A stretch of 64,000 bases of DNA from Escarpia spicata (GCA_963995525.1 OZ023218.1:47086897-47150896); one strand, 5' to 3'; positions 33,183 through 42,130 are shown, counted from the first letter of the stretch. Notes: generated by a model from the sequence alone, not told the origin. Program-made: numbers and translations.

Positions 33183-34049
33183 ATGGCGGTATCGTCTGAC
33201 TTTTACCTGACGCTACCGAGCAATGCGTCTATGAAGCGGCACCCAGAAAATACGTTGACGCACTACATCACGACGCTGCCGCGACGTTTTGACCTGCCTG
33301 GCGGAGAATGGGAATGCGGACTGGTGACGCTACAGTATCCGCACACGTGGTACAACGTGAGAGAGGCGGATGCCACGTTCTACCTGTCTGCGCCACGCGG
33401 TGAGATGGGTCTTTTCACGACCATGGACGGTATCGGAATATACCGACAGGGTACGATTACTCACGGTTTCTACAACAACGTTTACGTGCTACTACGCGAG
33501 CTCAACGAGGCGCTAATGAAATTGTGTACCGATAAGGTCAAGGTGCGTCTAGAGTACAGTGGCGTCTCTAACCGAATGACGCTGCGTATGTCGGCGGGTG
33601 TCGCCTTTACCCTACCCGATACGAGCCGTCTGAAGAGCCTGCTAGGTTTCCATAAGAACGTTATCGTAAGTCCGCCGATGATGGGGCCCGAACCGGAAGT
33701 CGTCGTTATCGAGACGAGCCCCGCCGCGTACACGTACGCGTACGAAGGTCGCAATACGGTGGATATGAAGGCGGGCGTCGACACCCTGTACGTGTACACG
33801 GATCTCGTGGAATCGCGCGTTGTCGGCGACGTGTACGCGCCGCTCCTTCGAAACATCGCCGTCTTCGGTATGAACGGTAGCGTTATTTCGGAAACGTTCG
33901 ATCGCGTCCAATACGTGAAGCTGCTGCGGCATCAATTCGACACGATCGAGGTCGATATAAGAGACGATTGTGGTCAACCGATACCATTCGAGCGGGGGAA
34001 GCTAGTGGCGACGCTTCACACCAGACGCTGTAAATCGAGATTGTTTTAA
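33183..34049 (+). CDS. mCP: Minor capsid (penton-like) protein
   Basis: 288 residues. In position, length and sequence it matches the Polinton minor capsid protein, which forms the fivefold vertices as a single-jelly-roll penton. Visible conserved stretches are YLTLPSNASMKRHPENTLTH near the N-terminus and VDIRDDCGQPIPFERGKLVA near the C-terminus. It lies just upstream of the basic protein and MCP, the usual Polinton order. Intact as read. Confidence 0.85.
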   Translation: MAVSSDFYLTLPSNASMKRHPENTLTHYITTLPRRFDLPGGEWECGLVTLQYPHTWYNVREADATFYLSAPRGEMGLFTTMDGIGIYRQGTITHGFYNNVYVLLRELNEALMKLCTDKVKVRLEYSGVSNRMTLRMSAGVAFTLPDTSRLKSLLGFHKNVIVSPPMMGPEPEVVVIETSPAAYTYAYEGRNTVDMKAGVDTLYVYTDLVESRVVGDVYAPLLRNIAVFGMNGSVISETFDRVQYVKLLRHQFDTIEVDIRDDCGQPIPFERGKLVATLHTRRCKSRLF

Positions 34050-34054
34050 CTACC

Positions 34055-34462
34055 ATGCCGAACCCGTACGAGGACTACTACGTTCGACAGGTCGGCGGTC
34101 AACTACCGGTCTTCGTCGGCGGTCGGGGTCAACGAGGACACGGTCTGGGTAATATCTTCGGGAGCCTGTTTCGAAGCGTCATGCCACTTTTTAAGAGAGG
34201 CGCTATGGCGTTGGGAAAACGCGCGCTCAAAACCGGCGTGCACGTGGCGCGGGACGTCGTCGGCGGCGGCAATCTGAAAGCGTCGGTAAAACGACGCGCG
34301 AAGGAGGCCGGCGTCGATCTTCTGGACGGCCTATTGAAAGGGCCGGCGCCGAAGAAGAGACGGTTGAAAAAAAGACCGCCTATAAAGAAGCCGCGTCGAA
34401 CGGCGACGACCGTCAGTAGACGGAAGAGAGGGCGTCGACCGGTCGATATATTCGAAGCGTAA
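34055..34462 (+). CDS. Basic virion core/membrane-lytic (pVI/pX-like) protein
   Basis: 135 residues, very basic. The N-terminus YEDYYVRQVGGQLPVFVGGR is followed by a glycine-rich amphipathic stretch (GNIFGSLFRSVMPLFKRGAM) and a Lys/Arg tail (PKKRRLKKRPPIKKPRR). The VGG-Q and GG motifs resemble sites cut by adenain-type proteases, and a protease gene lies two genes downstream. By analogy with adenovirus minor core proteins it may bind DNA and disrupt membranes once cleaved; this is inference. Starts five bases after mCP and ends two bases before MCP. Confidence 0.7.
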   Translation: MPNPYEDYYVRQVGGQLPVFVGGRGQRGHGLGNIFGSLFRSVMPLFKRGAMALGKRALKTGVHVARDVVGGGNLKASVKRRAKEAGVDLLDGLLKGPAPKKRRLKKRPPIKKPRRTATTVSRRKRGRRPVDIFEA

Positions 34463-34464
34463 CG

Positions 34465-35769
34465 ATGGCGTTCGTAAAGACAGCGTGCGAGGGCGTGAAG
34501 GCCGAACTGGACCTGTTCACCGGACCGCTGACGCAGAAGAGCATCGAGAGCAGTCATTGGACCGTCTACCAACCGCTGACGGCTCTCGACGCCGGCGGTC
34601 CCATCGAGTTCCTCATTCCGGGGTCGGGTAACGACTATACGGACCTGGCGACCCTTCAAACGTACGTCCGCTTCAAAGTGGTTCAGGGGGACGGTACCGA
34701 TCTGGCGGCCGGCACCAACGTGGCGCCGGTCAACAATTTCCTCCATTCGATGTTCAGTCAAATCGACGTGTCGCTGAACGGCACGCTCGTGACGCCATCG
34801 ACCAATACGTACGCGTATCGGTTCTACATCGAGACCCTGCTGAGTTTCGGTAGCGACGCGAAACGATCACATCTCACGGGGTCGTTGTGGTACAAAGACA
34901 GCGCCGGACACATGAACGCGCGCGGGGACGACAACACCGGGTTCGTAGCGCGGCGCGATCTGACGGCGGGCAGCACCGAGGTGGAGATGATGGGACACCC
35001 GCACGTCGACGCGTTTACGCTAAACCTCCTCCTACCGAGCGGCGTCGACACGAAAATACGCATGATCCAGTCGAAGGACGCCTTCGCGCTCATGGGTGCG
35101 GCTGCCGCGCCGGGGTGGCGTATCTTGATACGCTCGATTTGCCTGTTCGTCCTAAAAGTGAAGTTGAACCCGGAAGTCCAGCTGGGTCACATCAAAGCGT
35201 GGACTTTGGGAACGGCTAAGTTTCCGAAGCGCCGCGTCGGCTGCAAGTCGTTCTCGATAGCCGCGGGTACGCTATCGCACACGCACGAGAACCTGTACAT
35301 GGGTGCGATTCCGAAACGCATAATCCTGATGATGATCGATAACGCCGCCTACAACGGAGACTACACTAGAAATCCGTTCAACGCGCAGCACAACGACATA
35401 ACCTTCCTCGCGCTCACCGTCGACGGACGTCAGGTGCCGAGCAAGCCGCTGCAGCCGGACTTCCCGCACCACCGGTGCATACGAAGCTACATGAATCTCT
35501 TCGAGGCCACCGGAAAGGCGGGCGAGGACGAGGGGAACGACATATCGCGCTCGGACTTCGAAGCCGGCTACACCGTCTTCGCCTTCGACCTGACCCCCGA
35601 CTGTTGCGACGGGGATCATTTCAACGTCGTGCATCAGGGGAGCGTGGATGCTGAAATGCAGTTCTCGACGCCGCTACCCCGACCGGTGAACGTCGTCGTG
35701 TACGCGGAATTCGAGACGGTGATGGAGATCGATCGGACCCGGAACGTCCTGTACGACTGTACCTCGTAA
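34465..35769 (+). CDS. MCP: Major capsid protein (double jelly-roll)
   Basis: 434 residues, between the core protein and the protease as in other Polintons. The MCP trimer would build the icosahedral shell. The N-terminal jelly-roll region includes HWTVYQPLTALDAGGPIEFL and LHSMFSQIDVSLNGTLVTPS. The second half includes PKRIILMMIDNAAYNGDYTR and ends with NVVVYAEFETVMEIDRTRNV, the conserved C-terminal strand. Length is normal for the family and no break is seen. The start is fixed by the ATG two bases after the previous stop. Confidence 0.92.
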   Translation: MAFVKTACEGVKAELDLFTGPLTQKSIESSHWTVYQPLTALDAGGPIEFLIPGSGNDYTDLATLQTYVRFKVVQGDGTDLAAGTNVAPVNNFLHSMFSQIDVSLNGTLVTPSTNTYAYRFYIETLLSFGSDAKRSHLTGSLWYKDSAGHMNARGDDNTGFVARRDLTAGSTEVEMMGHPHVDAFTLNLLLPSGVDTKIRMIQSKDAFALMGAAAAPGWRILIRSICLFVLKVKLNPEVQLGHIKAWTLGTAKFPKRRVGCKSFSIAAGTLSHTHENLYMGAIPKRIILMMIDNAAYNGDYTRNPFNAQHNDITFLALTVDGRQVPSKPLQPDFPHHRCIRSYMNLFEATGKAGEDEGNDISRSDFEAGYTVFAFDLTPDCCDGDHFNVVHQGSVDAEMQFSTPLPRPVNVVVYAEFETVMEIDRTRNVLYDCTS

Positions 35770-35771
35770 CC

Positions 35772-36230
35772 ATGGATACGTTCCAACTGCTGCGTCGACT
35801 CGAACTCGACGCGTACGCTAAACGCGTCGTCGTCGGCGTCGTGCCTAAAGACGCGCTACTTACCACCGCCACCGCCGCCACTTACCCGATGGCCTTCGTG
35901 TGCAATACCGACGACGGCGGCGAACCGGGGGAGCATTGGGTGGCCGTCTACGTCGATCGGCGAGGCGTCGGCGAGTACTTCGATTCGTACGGTCTGCCGC
36001 CGCTGCACGCCGACTTCCGCGCCTTCCTGCACCGACACTGCGGCGACGCGTGGACGTACAACGACAAGCGACTGCAGAGCGTCGTCTCTAACGTGTGCGG
36101 ACAATATTGCGTCGCCTACCTACTCCTCCGATGTCGCGGCATGCCGTTGACGACGTTCCAGAACCTATTCGGCACCAATCGGGTGGACAATGACTCTCTC
36201 GTATTCGATTGGCTAAAGCCATTGCATTAA
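35772..36230 (+). CDS. PRO: Adenain-like cysteine protease
   Basis: 152 residues of the adenovirus-protease (C5/ULP1-like) fold, which matures capsid proteins. Visible catalytic elements are His55 in GEHWVAVYVD, Asp71 in YFDSYG, Gln102 before the cysteine block, and the CGQYC cluster (109-113) holding the nucleophile. Length is slightly short compared with adenoviral proteases. The TAACCATGG junction puts its start two bases behind the MCP stop. The gene is intact and is followed by a polyadenylation signal. Confidence 0.92.
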   Translation: MDTFQLLRRLELDAYAKRVVVGVVPKDALLTTATAATYPMAFVCNTDDGGEPGEHWVAVYVDRRGVGEYFDSYGLPPLHADFRAFLHRHCGDAWTYNDKRLQSVVSNVCGQYCVAYLLLRCRGMPLTTFQNLFGTNRVDNDSLVFDWLKPLH

Positions 36231-36259
36231 CGCCTCGCTTTTACGTGTATAGTAGTAGT

Positions 36260-36265
36260 AATAAA
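36260..36265 (+). terminator. Polyadenylation signal of the plus-strand gene block
   Basis: AATAAA 30 bp after the protease stop. It faces the minus-strand signal at 36298-36303, so the two transcription units converge here. Confidence 0.7.
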
Positions 36266-36297
36266 AAAAACGATGATGAAATGTACGCAATTGTGTT

Positions 36298-36303
36298 TTT
36301 ATT
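36298..36303 (-). terminator. Polyadenylation signal of the PolB transcript
   Basis: AATAAA on the minus strand, about 90 bp beyond the PolB stop. Between them lie a (CATA)n run (36315-36340) and an imperfect inverted repeat of ACCCTACCCCTAGG and CCTAGGGTAGGT (36342-36380). Confidence 0.7.
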
Positions 36304-36392
36304 ACCCTACCTACATACATACATACATACATACATACAGAACCCTACCCCTAGGCGGCCCCCCACCCCTAGGGTAGGTTTAGTTATACGAG

Positions 36393-37067
36393 TTAGACGA
36401 GTATCGGCGCCGTGGTGACGCCGTCGTCGAGCACGCGGCGTTTAGCGTAGAAATAGCTCAACGCCGCGCGCTCTTGAACGTACGTCAACACGGACGAGTT
36501 TTTCACTTGGAAACCGCGGTTCCAACCGACGCCGCTGCGTCGGTCGCGCAGTACGGCGAGGAAGTCGTGCTCGTCGATATCGTTCTGACGTTTACTCAAT
36601 CCCTTCGTGCTGCACTTCGCGCCGTTGTCGCCGCCGAAGCAGTAGTACGTCTTACTGCACAGCGCCACGATTCCGTCGCCGCGCCACTCTTCTTTGAAGA
36701 GACCCGGCGTTCGACGATCGAATAGAAGACGGCGCGCGCAGCAGTCCCCACCCTCCCACGTCAGTCCGGCGACGCGGCGCCGTACGTACACGTCCACGTG
36801 CGCGTCGCAACATTCGGCCGGAAACCAGAGCGACCGATTTCGGAAGTAGTGTTCGCGCAGCGCTTCCGGTACGAGCGCGTCGATGTCGTGACCCGCGAGG
36901 GCTACGTACGCCGAGTCGGTGTCCATAGCGCAGTACTGGAAGAGCGGGCGTGGAATGTAGGCGTCGACGAAGTCGTAATAAAATTCGAGCTGTCGTAATG
37001 TCGCGTATTGATACACGAAATAACCGATTTGAATCGGCAGGTCGTAGACGACGGTGCGCTTATTCAA
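36393..37067 (-). pseudogene. pPolB: PolB C-terminal part, after frameshift
   Basis: This continues the polymerase in a frame one base removed from the main ORF, which stops at 37060-37062. It holds motif C (YCAMDTDSAY, with the catalytic DTD) about 48 residues in, and the thumb (LFKEEWRGDGIVALCSKTYY, then KGLSKRQND). The start codon call is artificial; the piece belongs to the 37060-40455 ORF. A one-base indel near 37062-37070 explains the split. No intron signals are seen. Confidence 0.9.
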
Positions 37068-40000
37068 CGACGACGTCGAGTTGTCGGAAGCGACGGTTGT
37101 TGACGAGTCGCGAGGCGCCTACCGACGTAGCGTACTTGATATCCCGGTGCCGATCGACGCGCGTAATCGTCTTCCCGTACGAACTGTTGCCGAGTAGTTT
37201 GAAGGTGTCGGCGATGATCGCTTTGTCGGGGTCGACGTCGCCCTCGCGTCGCGCCGTCGACACCGTGTCGCCGAAACGGCGAAAGCAGGCGATCGGCGTG
37301 TACTCGATCACCTGGTAGATGCGCGCGACGACGAGCCCGTGCTCCAGATACCAGCGTAGGAGGGGCGTGGCGAGCACGATCGCCGTGCCAAAGTAGCTAC
37401 CAACGAGCGTCCGTTGAGGTCGGGTGAGTAGATCGTGCGACTCGGCGTAGCGGCGCATGAACGGGCTGAGATCGTCGCGCGCGATATCGACGTTCTTGAA
37501 TACGGGCTGCATTTCGGCGAACTTAGCGCGCAGCGCTTCCGGCACGGCGATATCGCACTGCACGAGACCGAATAGAGAGCCGTCGCGTACACCCTCCAGT
37601 ATCGTCGAGTGCGTTACGCGCCTCGCGTCGGGTGGCGCCACGGGTGGTCTCACGGCTCGCCACTGGCACTCCCACATTTCGACGACGGCATCGACGTGGC
37701 GGCGCAGGTAGGCCGTCACGGCGATTGTCGCGGCGTACAGCGTCGTCATCGGTTGACCGTTGACGGCGTTCGTCGTCACGTGCGTCTGGCATAACGGGCA
37801 GCCGTGAAAGAAACAACCGTGAAATTGATACGCCGTTCGCGTGGCGGCGCACCAACCGTCGACTCGGTACTTACCGACGCGCTTCTCGCGTCCGTTCAAC
37901 TGGTGCCGTATAGGAGCGCCGATTCGTTTCGCTTCGTACGTCAACCACTCTACGGCCATACGACCGTAGCGGTGCACGTGTTCCGCTCGAAAGCCGTTCT
38001 CCGCGCGTCGGCGCGTGTACCAACCCGTCGGCATTTCCCGCATCATCGCCGATAGATAGAGACCGTTCGCGTCATAGCCGACTATCGAACGACACGGGTT
38101 GTTACCGCCTCGAATCGACGTCACGCCGGCTTCGTGATGACGCGAGAAGATGATCGATGGACCGCCGACGATCTGCGACTGCAGTAGGCGGTGCAGGTCT
38201 TTGTTCGGTTCGTTGAACAGCGAGAAATGGATTGATGGCGGCAGGTCGTTGAATAGGTACAACAACGCAAACCCCGGTACGCTGATGGCGTCCTTGAACA
38301 TGTCGATGCGCTGACGGCGATAGAAGGCGAACTGCCGCTCGAGGGCCTCGAGAAACGGCGCCACATCTCGGTTATTATACCAGATTAGAAAATCGCGCAT
38401 CGTCGTCATGCGCTCGTCGCGCCACGCCGTCCCACACATTTCGTACGCCTCCGCGGAGATTCCCTCGCGTTTCAGGTGGCTGTAGAAAGTTTCGCGCGGC
38501 GGCAGGACGGTTTCGTCCAGGCGCGTCAACGCGTCGATATATTCGTACGGAAAGTACCCCTTCGTCGCCGCGCAGTCGTACGCTTTCAGATAGCGCTCGT
38601 AGCTGACACCGGGCGCGAGGTAATTAGTTATGTCGAGAAATTTCAATGTCGACGTCGTCAGGCACATGTAAGCGTTCTGTCGTTTAATGGTGAACGCCGA
38701 CGATGTGTGCTGCGCGTCGTCGGTTATGAGCAGGGGGGTCAAGTACTTTTTGACGACATTCAAATCGTACTTACCGCTGTTGAAACCCAGTACGGGCATT
38801 TGACGAAGGTGCGTCCACAGGCGGTCGGCGAGTGCGGCGTACGGTGACGAATCGTTGTCGTCGTCGTCGCTTCGTCGCCGCCAGTCTTCGTCGAGTGCTT
38901 CGAGCGCCTCGAAGACCGCGTCATAGCGGGGGCGTAGAACCGCGCACGCCGCCGCGCTCACGGCTTCCAGGTCATCGATGAGGCGGCGCGCTATGTCGGC
39001 CGAATCACCGGTCGTGACGTAACAGCGCGCCGCTTCGTGTCCGGGCACGTTCGACGCAACGCTCACGCTGAGCAGTTCGTGTCGCGCTAGCCACCGACAT
39101 TTGTCGGTATCCGGCGGTAGTTCGTTGGCGGCAAAATAACATTCAAAATCGAATGTCGCGCGGTACGGATAGTAGCGCAGATCGTCGTCGCCGACGTCGA
39201 TACCTTCGTCGTCGAGTCGTTGAAATACGGACGGCGTCGGTCGGTAGACGCCGCCGGGAAACACGTGACGAACACCGCCCTCGCACGTCGCTTCGTGACT
39301 TCGTAATAGTGACGGGTACCGCCAGAGGGAGTTGCCGCATTTCGAGCACTTGTACGTTTTCGCGTACGCGCGCAGGTCGATTATGTACGAAAAGTGATTC
39401 TCGTACAGGTTGACATTCAGGGTCGTGGGGTGCGCTTCGATCGACCGACGGACTAGTTCGGCGGCGCCAGTCGCCGTTAGTCGATAGACGGCGATGTTGA
39501 TGCCAAAAAGCGTCTCCACGCGTTCCAGTTCGTTCAGGCGCACGCCGTTCGGCGTCGGGGCGTAGCACGCGCTCAGTTGTTTAGCTACTCGCGTTAAACG
39601 GGTCGTATTTAGGCTCCCATCGCAGCCGCCTTGCAGGTGGATGCCGATGCACCGGAAGAGGCATAGATGATCGTCGTAGGGCTTGCCTTGACGATCTTTC
39701 GTCAACGTCACGACGTGCTTGTTGTTACGCACGTAGGCGGGGAGCGCGGCGCCGACGCACCCGATAGGATTGTTTAGGATGGCGTTCACGAAGTAGGTGG
39801 CGTTCGTTACGAGCTCGACCACCCATCCCGAGTCGGGGCGCTGTGCGATGACGTACTGTAGTACGTCGGTCGTGCGCACGACGTCGAGGAATCGTTCGAA
39901 AGAACGGCTATCGGTTACGAGGGCGGGTGTTTCGAGAAGGCGACCGCAGCAGTTACAGGACGAATGAAAATAGCGGTAACGGCCCGACACCTTGTGGCGT

Positions 40001-40455
40001 AACACGAAACCATAGCTTACGTTTATTTTAAACGCATTCTTTTGTTCGCTAAACATAACCCTCAGACGCGGTTCGAGCACCCGCGTACTCGTACAGGCGG
40101 TCATGCGATAGTTGTAGCGGGACTGTACGGCACCGAGCGCTACCGACGTCTCTATGCTACGTCGATGCTCGTCCACGACGCGTTGAAGAGCGTCGGCTGA
40201 TGGTGGTGGTGGTGGTGGTGGATTATCATCGGGAGGTGACGACACCTCCGGATGACCGCACCGTTCCCTCAGGTGTCGTAGCATCGCGGCGCGCGTACTG
40301 TACGTTACGCCGCATTTCGGACACGCTCGTCGCTTTACGCATAGCGCGTCATCGCCGCATCGTTTCGAACTCTTCGCGTGTCGCTCTAACGTCGACTGTT
40401 TCGCGAAATAAGTACCGCATTTCGGACATTGCCACCTAGTAGCAGTAGGCGGCAT
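37060..40455 (-). CDS. pPolB: Family B DNA polymerase with zinc fingers and OTU-like segment
   Basis: 1131 residues from ATG 40455, 36 bp below a TATA box. In order: C2H2-type fingers at about 10-33, 45-68 and 370-391; an OTU-like protease signature (DDHLCLFRCIGIH at 261-273, with NHF at 353-355); exonuclease motifs DFE (436-438), FNSGKYDLN (558-566) and YNNRD (693-697). Then polymerase motif A YDANGLYLSAM (from 794), a YRVDGWCAATRTAYQFHGC block (863-881), and motif B KLLGNSSYGKT (1086-1096). It replicates the element, presumably protein-primed. The frame ends before motif C, which lies in the next ORF, so as read it is inactive. Confidence 0.93.
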   Translation of the reverse strand: MPPTATRWQCPKCGTYFAKQSTLERHAKSSKRCGDDALCVKRRACPKCGVTYSTRAAMLRHLRERCGHPEVSSPPDDNPPPPPPPSADALQRVVDEHRRSIETSVALGAVQSRYNYRMTACTSTRVLEPRLRVMFSEQKNAFKINVSYGFVLRHKVSGRYRYFHSSCNCCGRLLETPALVTDSRSFERFLDVVRTTDVLQYVIAQRPDSGWVVELVTNATYFVNAILNNPIGCVGAALPAYVRNNKHVVTLTKDRQGKPYDDHLCLFRCIGIHLQGGCDGSLNTTRLTRVAKQLSACYAPTPNGVRLNELERVETLFGINIAVYRLTATGAAELVRRSIEAHPTTLNVNLYENHFSYIIDLRAYAKTYKCSKCGNSLWRYPSLLRSHEATCEGGVRHVFPGGVYRPTPSVFQRLDDEGIDVGDDDLRYYPYRATFDFECYFAANELPPDTDKCRWLARHELLSVSVASNVPGHEAARCYVTTGDSADIARRLIDDLEAVSAAACAVLRPRYDAVFEALEALDEDWRRRSDDDDNDSSPYAALADRLWTHLRQMPVLGFNSGKYDLNVVKKYLTPLLITDDAQHTSSAFTIKRQNAYMCLTTSTLKFLDITNYLAPGVSYERYLKAYDCAATKGYFPYEYIDALTRLDETVLPPRETFYSHLKREGISAEAYEMCGTAWRDERMTTMRDFLIWYNNRDVAPFLEALERQFAFYRRQRIDMFKDAISVPGFALLYLFNDLPPSIHFSLFNEPNKDLHRLLQSQIVGGPSIIFSRHHEAGVTSIRGGNNPCRSIVGYDANGLYLSAMMREMPTGWYTRRRAENGFRAEHVHRYGRMAVEWLTYEAKRIGAPIRHQLNGREKRVGKYRVDGWCAATRTAYQFHGCFFHGCPLCQTHVTTNAVNGQPMTTLYAATIAVTAYLRRHVDAVVEMWECQWRAVRPPVAPPDARRVTHSTILEGVRDGSLFGLVQCDIAVPEALRAKFAEMQPVFKNVDIARDDLSPFMRRYAESHDLLTRPQRTLVGSYFGTAIVLATPLLRWYLEHGLVVARIYQVIEYTPIACFRRFGDTVSTARREGDVDPDKAIIADTFKLLGNSSYGKTITRVDRHRDIKYATSVGASRLVNNRRFRQLDVVVE

Positions 40456-40475
40456 ACTTTTTTTTGTGCTGCTAC

Positions 40476-40990
40476 TTTTTCGAACACCCCTATTTATAAC
40501 GAGGTACGGACATGCGCAGTGAGTGGTGTAACGTGGGGGTGGCGGTTTTGTTAGGTAACGATGCGTATGGGGTGGCGGTTTTGTTAAGTAACGATGCGTA
40601 TGGGGTGGTGGTTTTGTTAAGTAACGATTAATGATGTTGAGGTACGGACACGCGCAGTGAGTGGTGTAACGTGGGGTGGGTTTTTTATTATGCACGGTGA
40701 GTGGGGGTGGCAGTTTTGTTAGGTAACGATGCGTATGGGGTGGTAGTGGTGGTTTTGTTAAGTAACGATTACTGATGGTTTTGTTAAGGTTTTTCGAACA
40801 CCCCTATTTATAACGGAGGTACGGACATGCGCAGTGAGTGGTGTAACGTGGGGGTGGTGGTTTGTTATGCGCGGTGAGTGGGAGTGGTGGTTTTGTTAAG
40901 TAACGATGGGGTGGTGGTTTTGTTTAAGTAACTGGTGATGCGCGGTGAGTGGGGGTGGTGGTTTTGTTAAGTAACGATGCGGTGGTGGTA
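40476..40990. repeat. Duplicated PolB promoter region
   Basis: The block TTTTTCGAACACCCCTATTT, TATAAC, GAGGTACGGACATGCGCAGT, GAGTGGTGTAACGTGG occurs at 40476 and again at 40790 (offset 314). A partial copy without the TATA part lies at about 40637. Between them run many copies of GTAACGATGCGTATGGGGTGG and GGTGGTTTTGTTAAG. The CATGCGCA motifs resemble NRF-1 half sites. Confidence 0.8.
40491..40499 (-). promoter_or_regulatory. PolB TATA box
   Basis: TTATAAATA on the minus strand, about 36 bp upstream of the chosen ATG at 40455. This supports that start and rules out the longer ORF extension. Confidence 0.7.
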
Positions 40991-41004
40991 TTGTTAAGTA
41001 ACTG

Positions 41005-41061
41005 GTGTGTGTGTGTGTGTGTGTGTGTGCGTGTGTGCGTGCGTGCGTGCGTGTGTGCGTG
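41005..41061. repeat. (GT)n / (GCGT)n microsatellite
   Basis: Alternating purine-pyrimidine DNA closing the repeat-rich PolB upstream region; potential Z-DNA. Confidence 0.9.
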
Positions 41062-41094
41062 TTAACTCGGAAACGGAACGTACATTTTCAACGT

Positions 41095-41100
41095 TTTATT
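41095..41100 (-). terminator. Polyadenylation signal of the right-arm minus-strand cluster
   Basis: AATAAA on the minus strand, about 70 bp beyond the stop at 41168. It could serve all upstream spliced transcripts of the cluster. Confidence 0.65.
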
Positions 41101-41167
41101 AAGCATCGTACAACGAAAAGCGATATTAAAAGCAAATCAGCAGAATAGCCAGTAATGTTCATTCGAT

Positions 41168-41773
41168 TTAAAGGCCGCTTCTGCACTGTATGTAGACGTG
41201 CACTGCCGATTCCAGTCGAGCGCGGTTGATGAAGTCGCGCCAATCCGTGCCAAGTAGCCAGTCCGACACGAACTGGACCAAATACAGTTCCCCCACTCGC
41301 CCCGGTTGCTGCCCGTGCGCCTTCGCGTGTAGTAGCTGCACCAGACGTACGAAGGTTGGTATCAGCGATCGATGCAGACACGTTTCCAACACGGCGTTGA
41401 AGTGTTGCGTGACGAGGTCAGCTACGTTGTCGTAGCGCAGTGCGTACTCACGAGTAGGCCGACCCGCTCGATAGCCGACCATATGCACGTACGGACAGCC
41501 CTCATTAACTTCGCAAGCACCGCATCGATCGCGCGCCGTCTCCAATATCAGCTCACCGAGGTGTTCAGCGAGAAGGGACATCGCATGTCGTTCATATCGG
41601 CAGGCCACCTGACCCCGCCCCGGCTCGACGACGTGTCGTTGCATCACGTCCGACGGTGATGGGTTCCAACAACACGACGGCACGATCTGGTGTAGACTTT
41701 CGTAAGGCGGTGGTGCACCAAGCGCCTCCTCGATGATAGCATCCAACGCGCTATCGACGCCGCCCGCGCATCC
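41168..41773 (-). CDS. Unknown accessory protein, spliced last exon
   Basis: About 201 codons open after an acceptor-like TTTGTGCTGTAG at 41774-41775, phase 0 (GGA-TGC-GCG...). An in-frame stop lies directly above the acceptor, so a spliced start or the internal ATG is needed. Visible features are a cysteine group (RCGACEVNEGCPYVHMVGY), an aliphatic helical region (MSLLAEHLGELILETARDRC) and a C-terminal helix (VGELYLVQFVSDWLLGTDWR). No family recognised. The position, in the variable right arm of a Polinton, suggests a host-interaction gene (inference). Confidence 0.55.
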   Translation of the reverse strand, partial: GCAGGVDSALDAIIEEALGAPPPYESLHQIVPSCCWNPSPSDVMQRHVVEPGRGQVACRYERHAMSLLAEHLGELILETARDRCGACEVNEGCPYVHMVGYRAGRPTREYALRYDNVADLVTQHFNAVLETCLHRSLIPTFVRLVQLLHAKAHGQQPGRVGELYLVQFVSDWLLGTDWRDFINRARLESAVHVYIQCRSGL

Positions 41774-41889
41774 CTACAGCACAAAGCAGGCGCCTACAAA
41801 CACACATTACACTTCCCACGGCGATCGTGCGCACGATCGTACTTCACACGTTCAAGCCGTCGTGCTCTCTACAACACACATTATTATCA

Positions 41890-42060
41890 TTAGTCCGCCT
41901 CTTTTTCAGCGGTAACACGAGCCAGCAGCGCAGCATCTTTCGTCTCACTATCCGTCACTGTACGATCGAGTAGTGTTTGTACGAACAAGGCAACCTCCGC
42001 GTACCTTGCACGCATCCGTTCATTATTGGCTAACATTTCCAGCAGAACTCGGCGCACCTC
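41890..42060 (-). CDS. Unknown accessory exon 2 (helical)
   Basis: A 57-residue minus-strand phase-0 reading opens after a strong acceptor (TTTATGTTTTGTCTACAG at 42061-42078) and ends in TAA at 41890. The peptide (EVRRVLLEMLANNERMRARY, AEVALFVQTLLDRTV) is strongly helical. Like its neighbour at 42131-42262 it starts with GAGG in phase 0. No donor was assigned. Confidence 0.45.
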   Translation of the reverse strand, partial: EVRRVLLEMLANNERMRARYAEVALFVQTLLDRTVTDSETKDAALLARVTAEKEAD

Positions 42061-42130
42061 CTGTAGACAAAACATAAAAATAAATGTCATGTTTTAAATA
42101 AGCTGAGCACCGTTCTATTATGTAGCTCGA

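Noticed and set aside
34129..34761. 210-codon minus-strand ORF
   Set aside because: Shadow of the core protein and MCP genes in CpG-rich DNA with few stop codons on either strand.
40456..40695. N-terminal extension of the PolB ORF (80 codons)
   Set aside because: It is a translation of the promoter repeats; it lies above the TATA box at 40491, and ATG 40455 has a better context.
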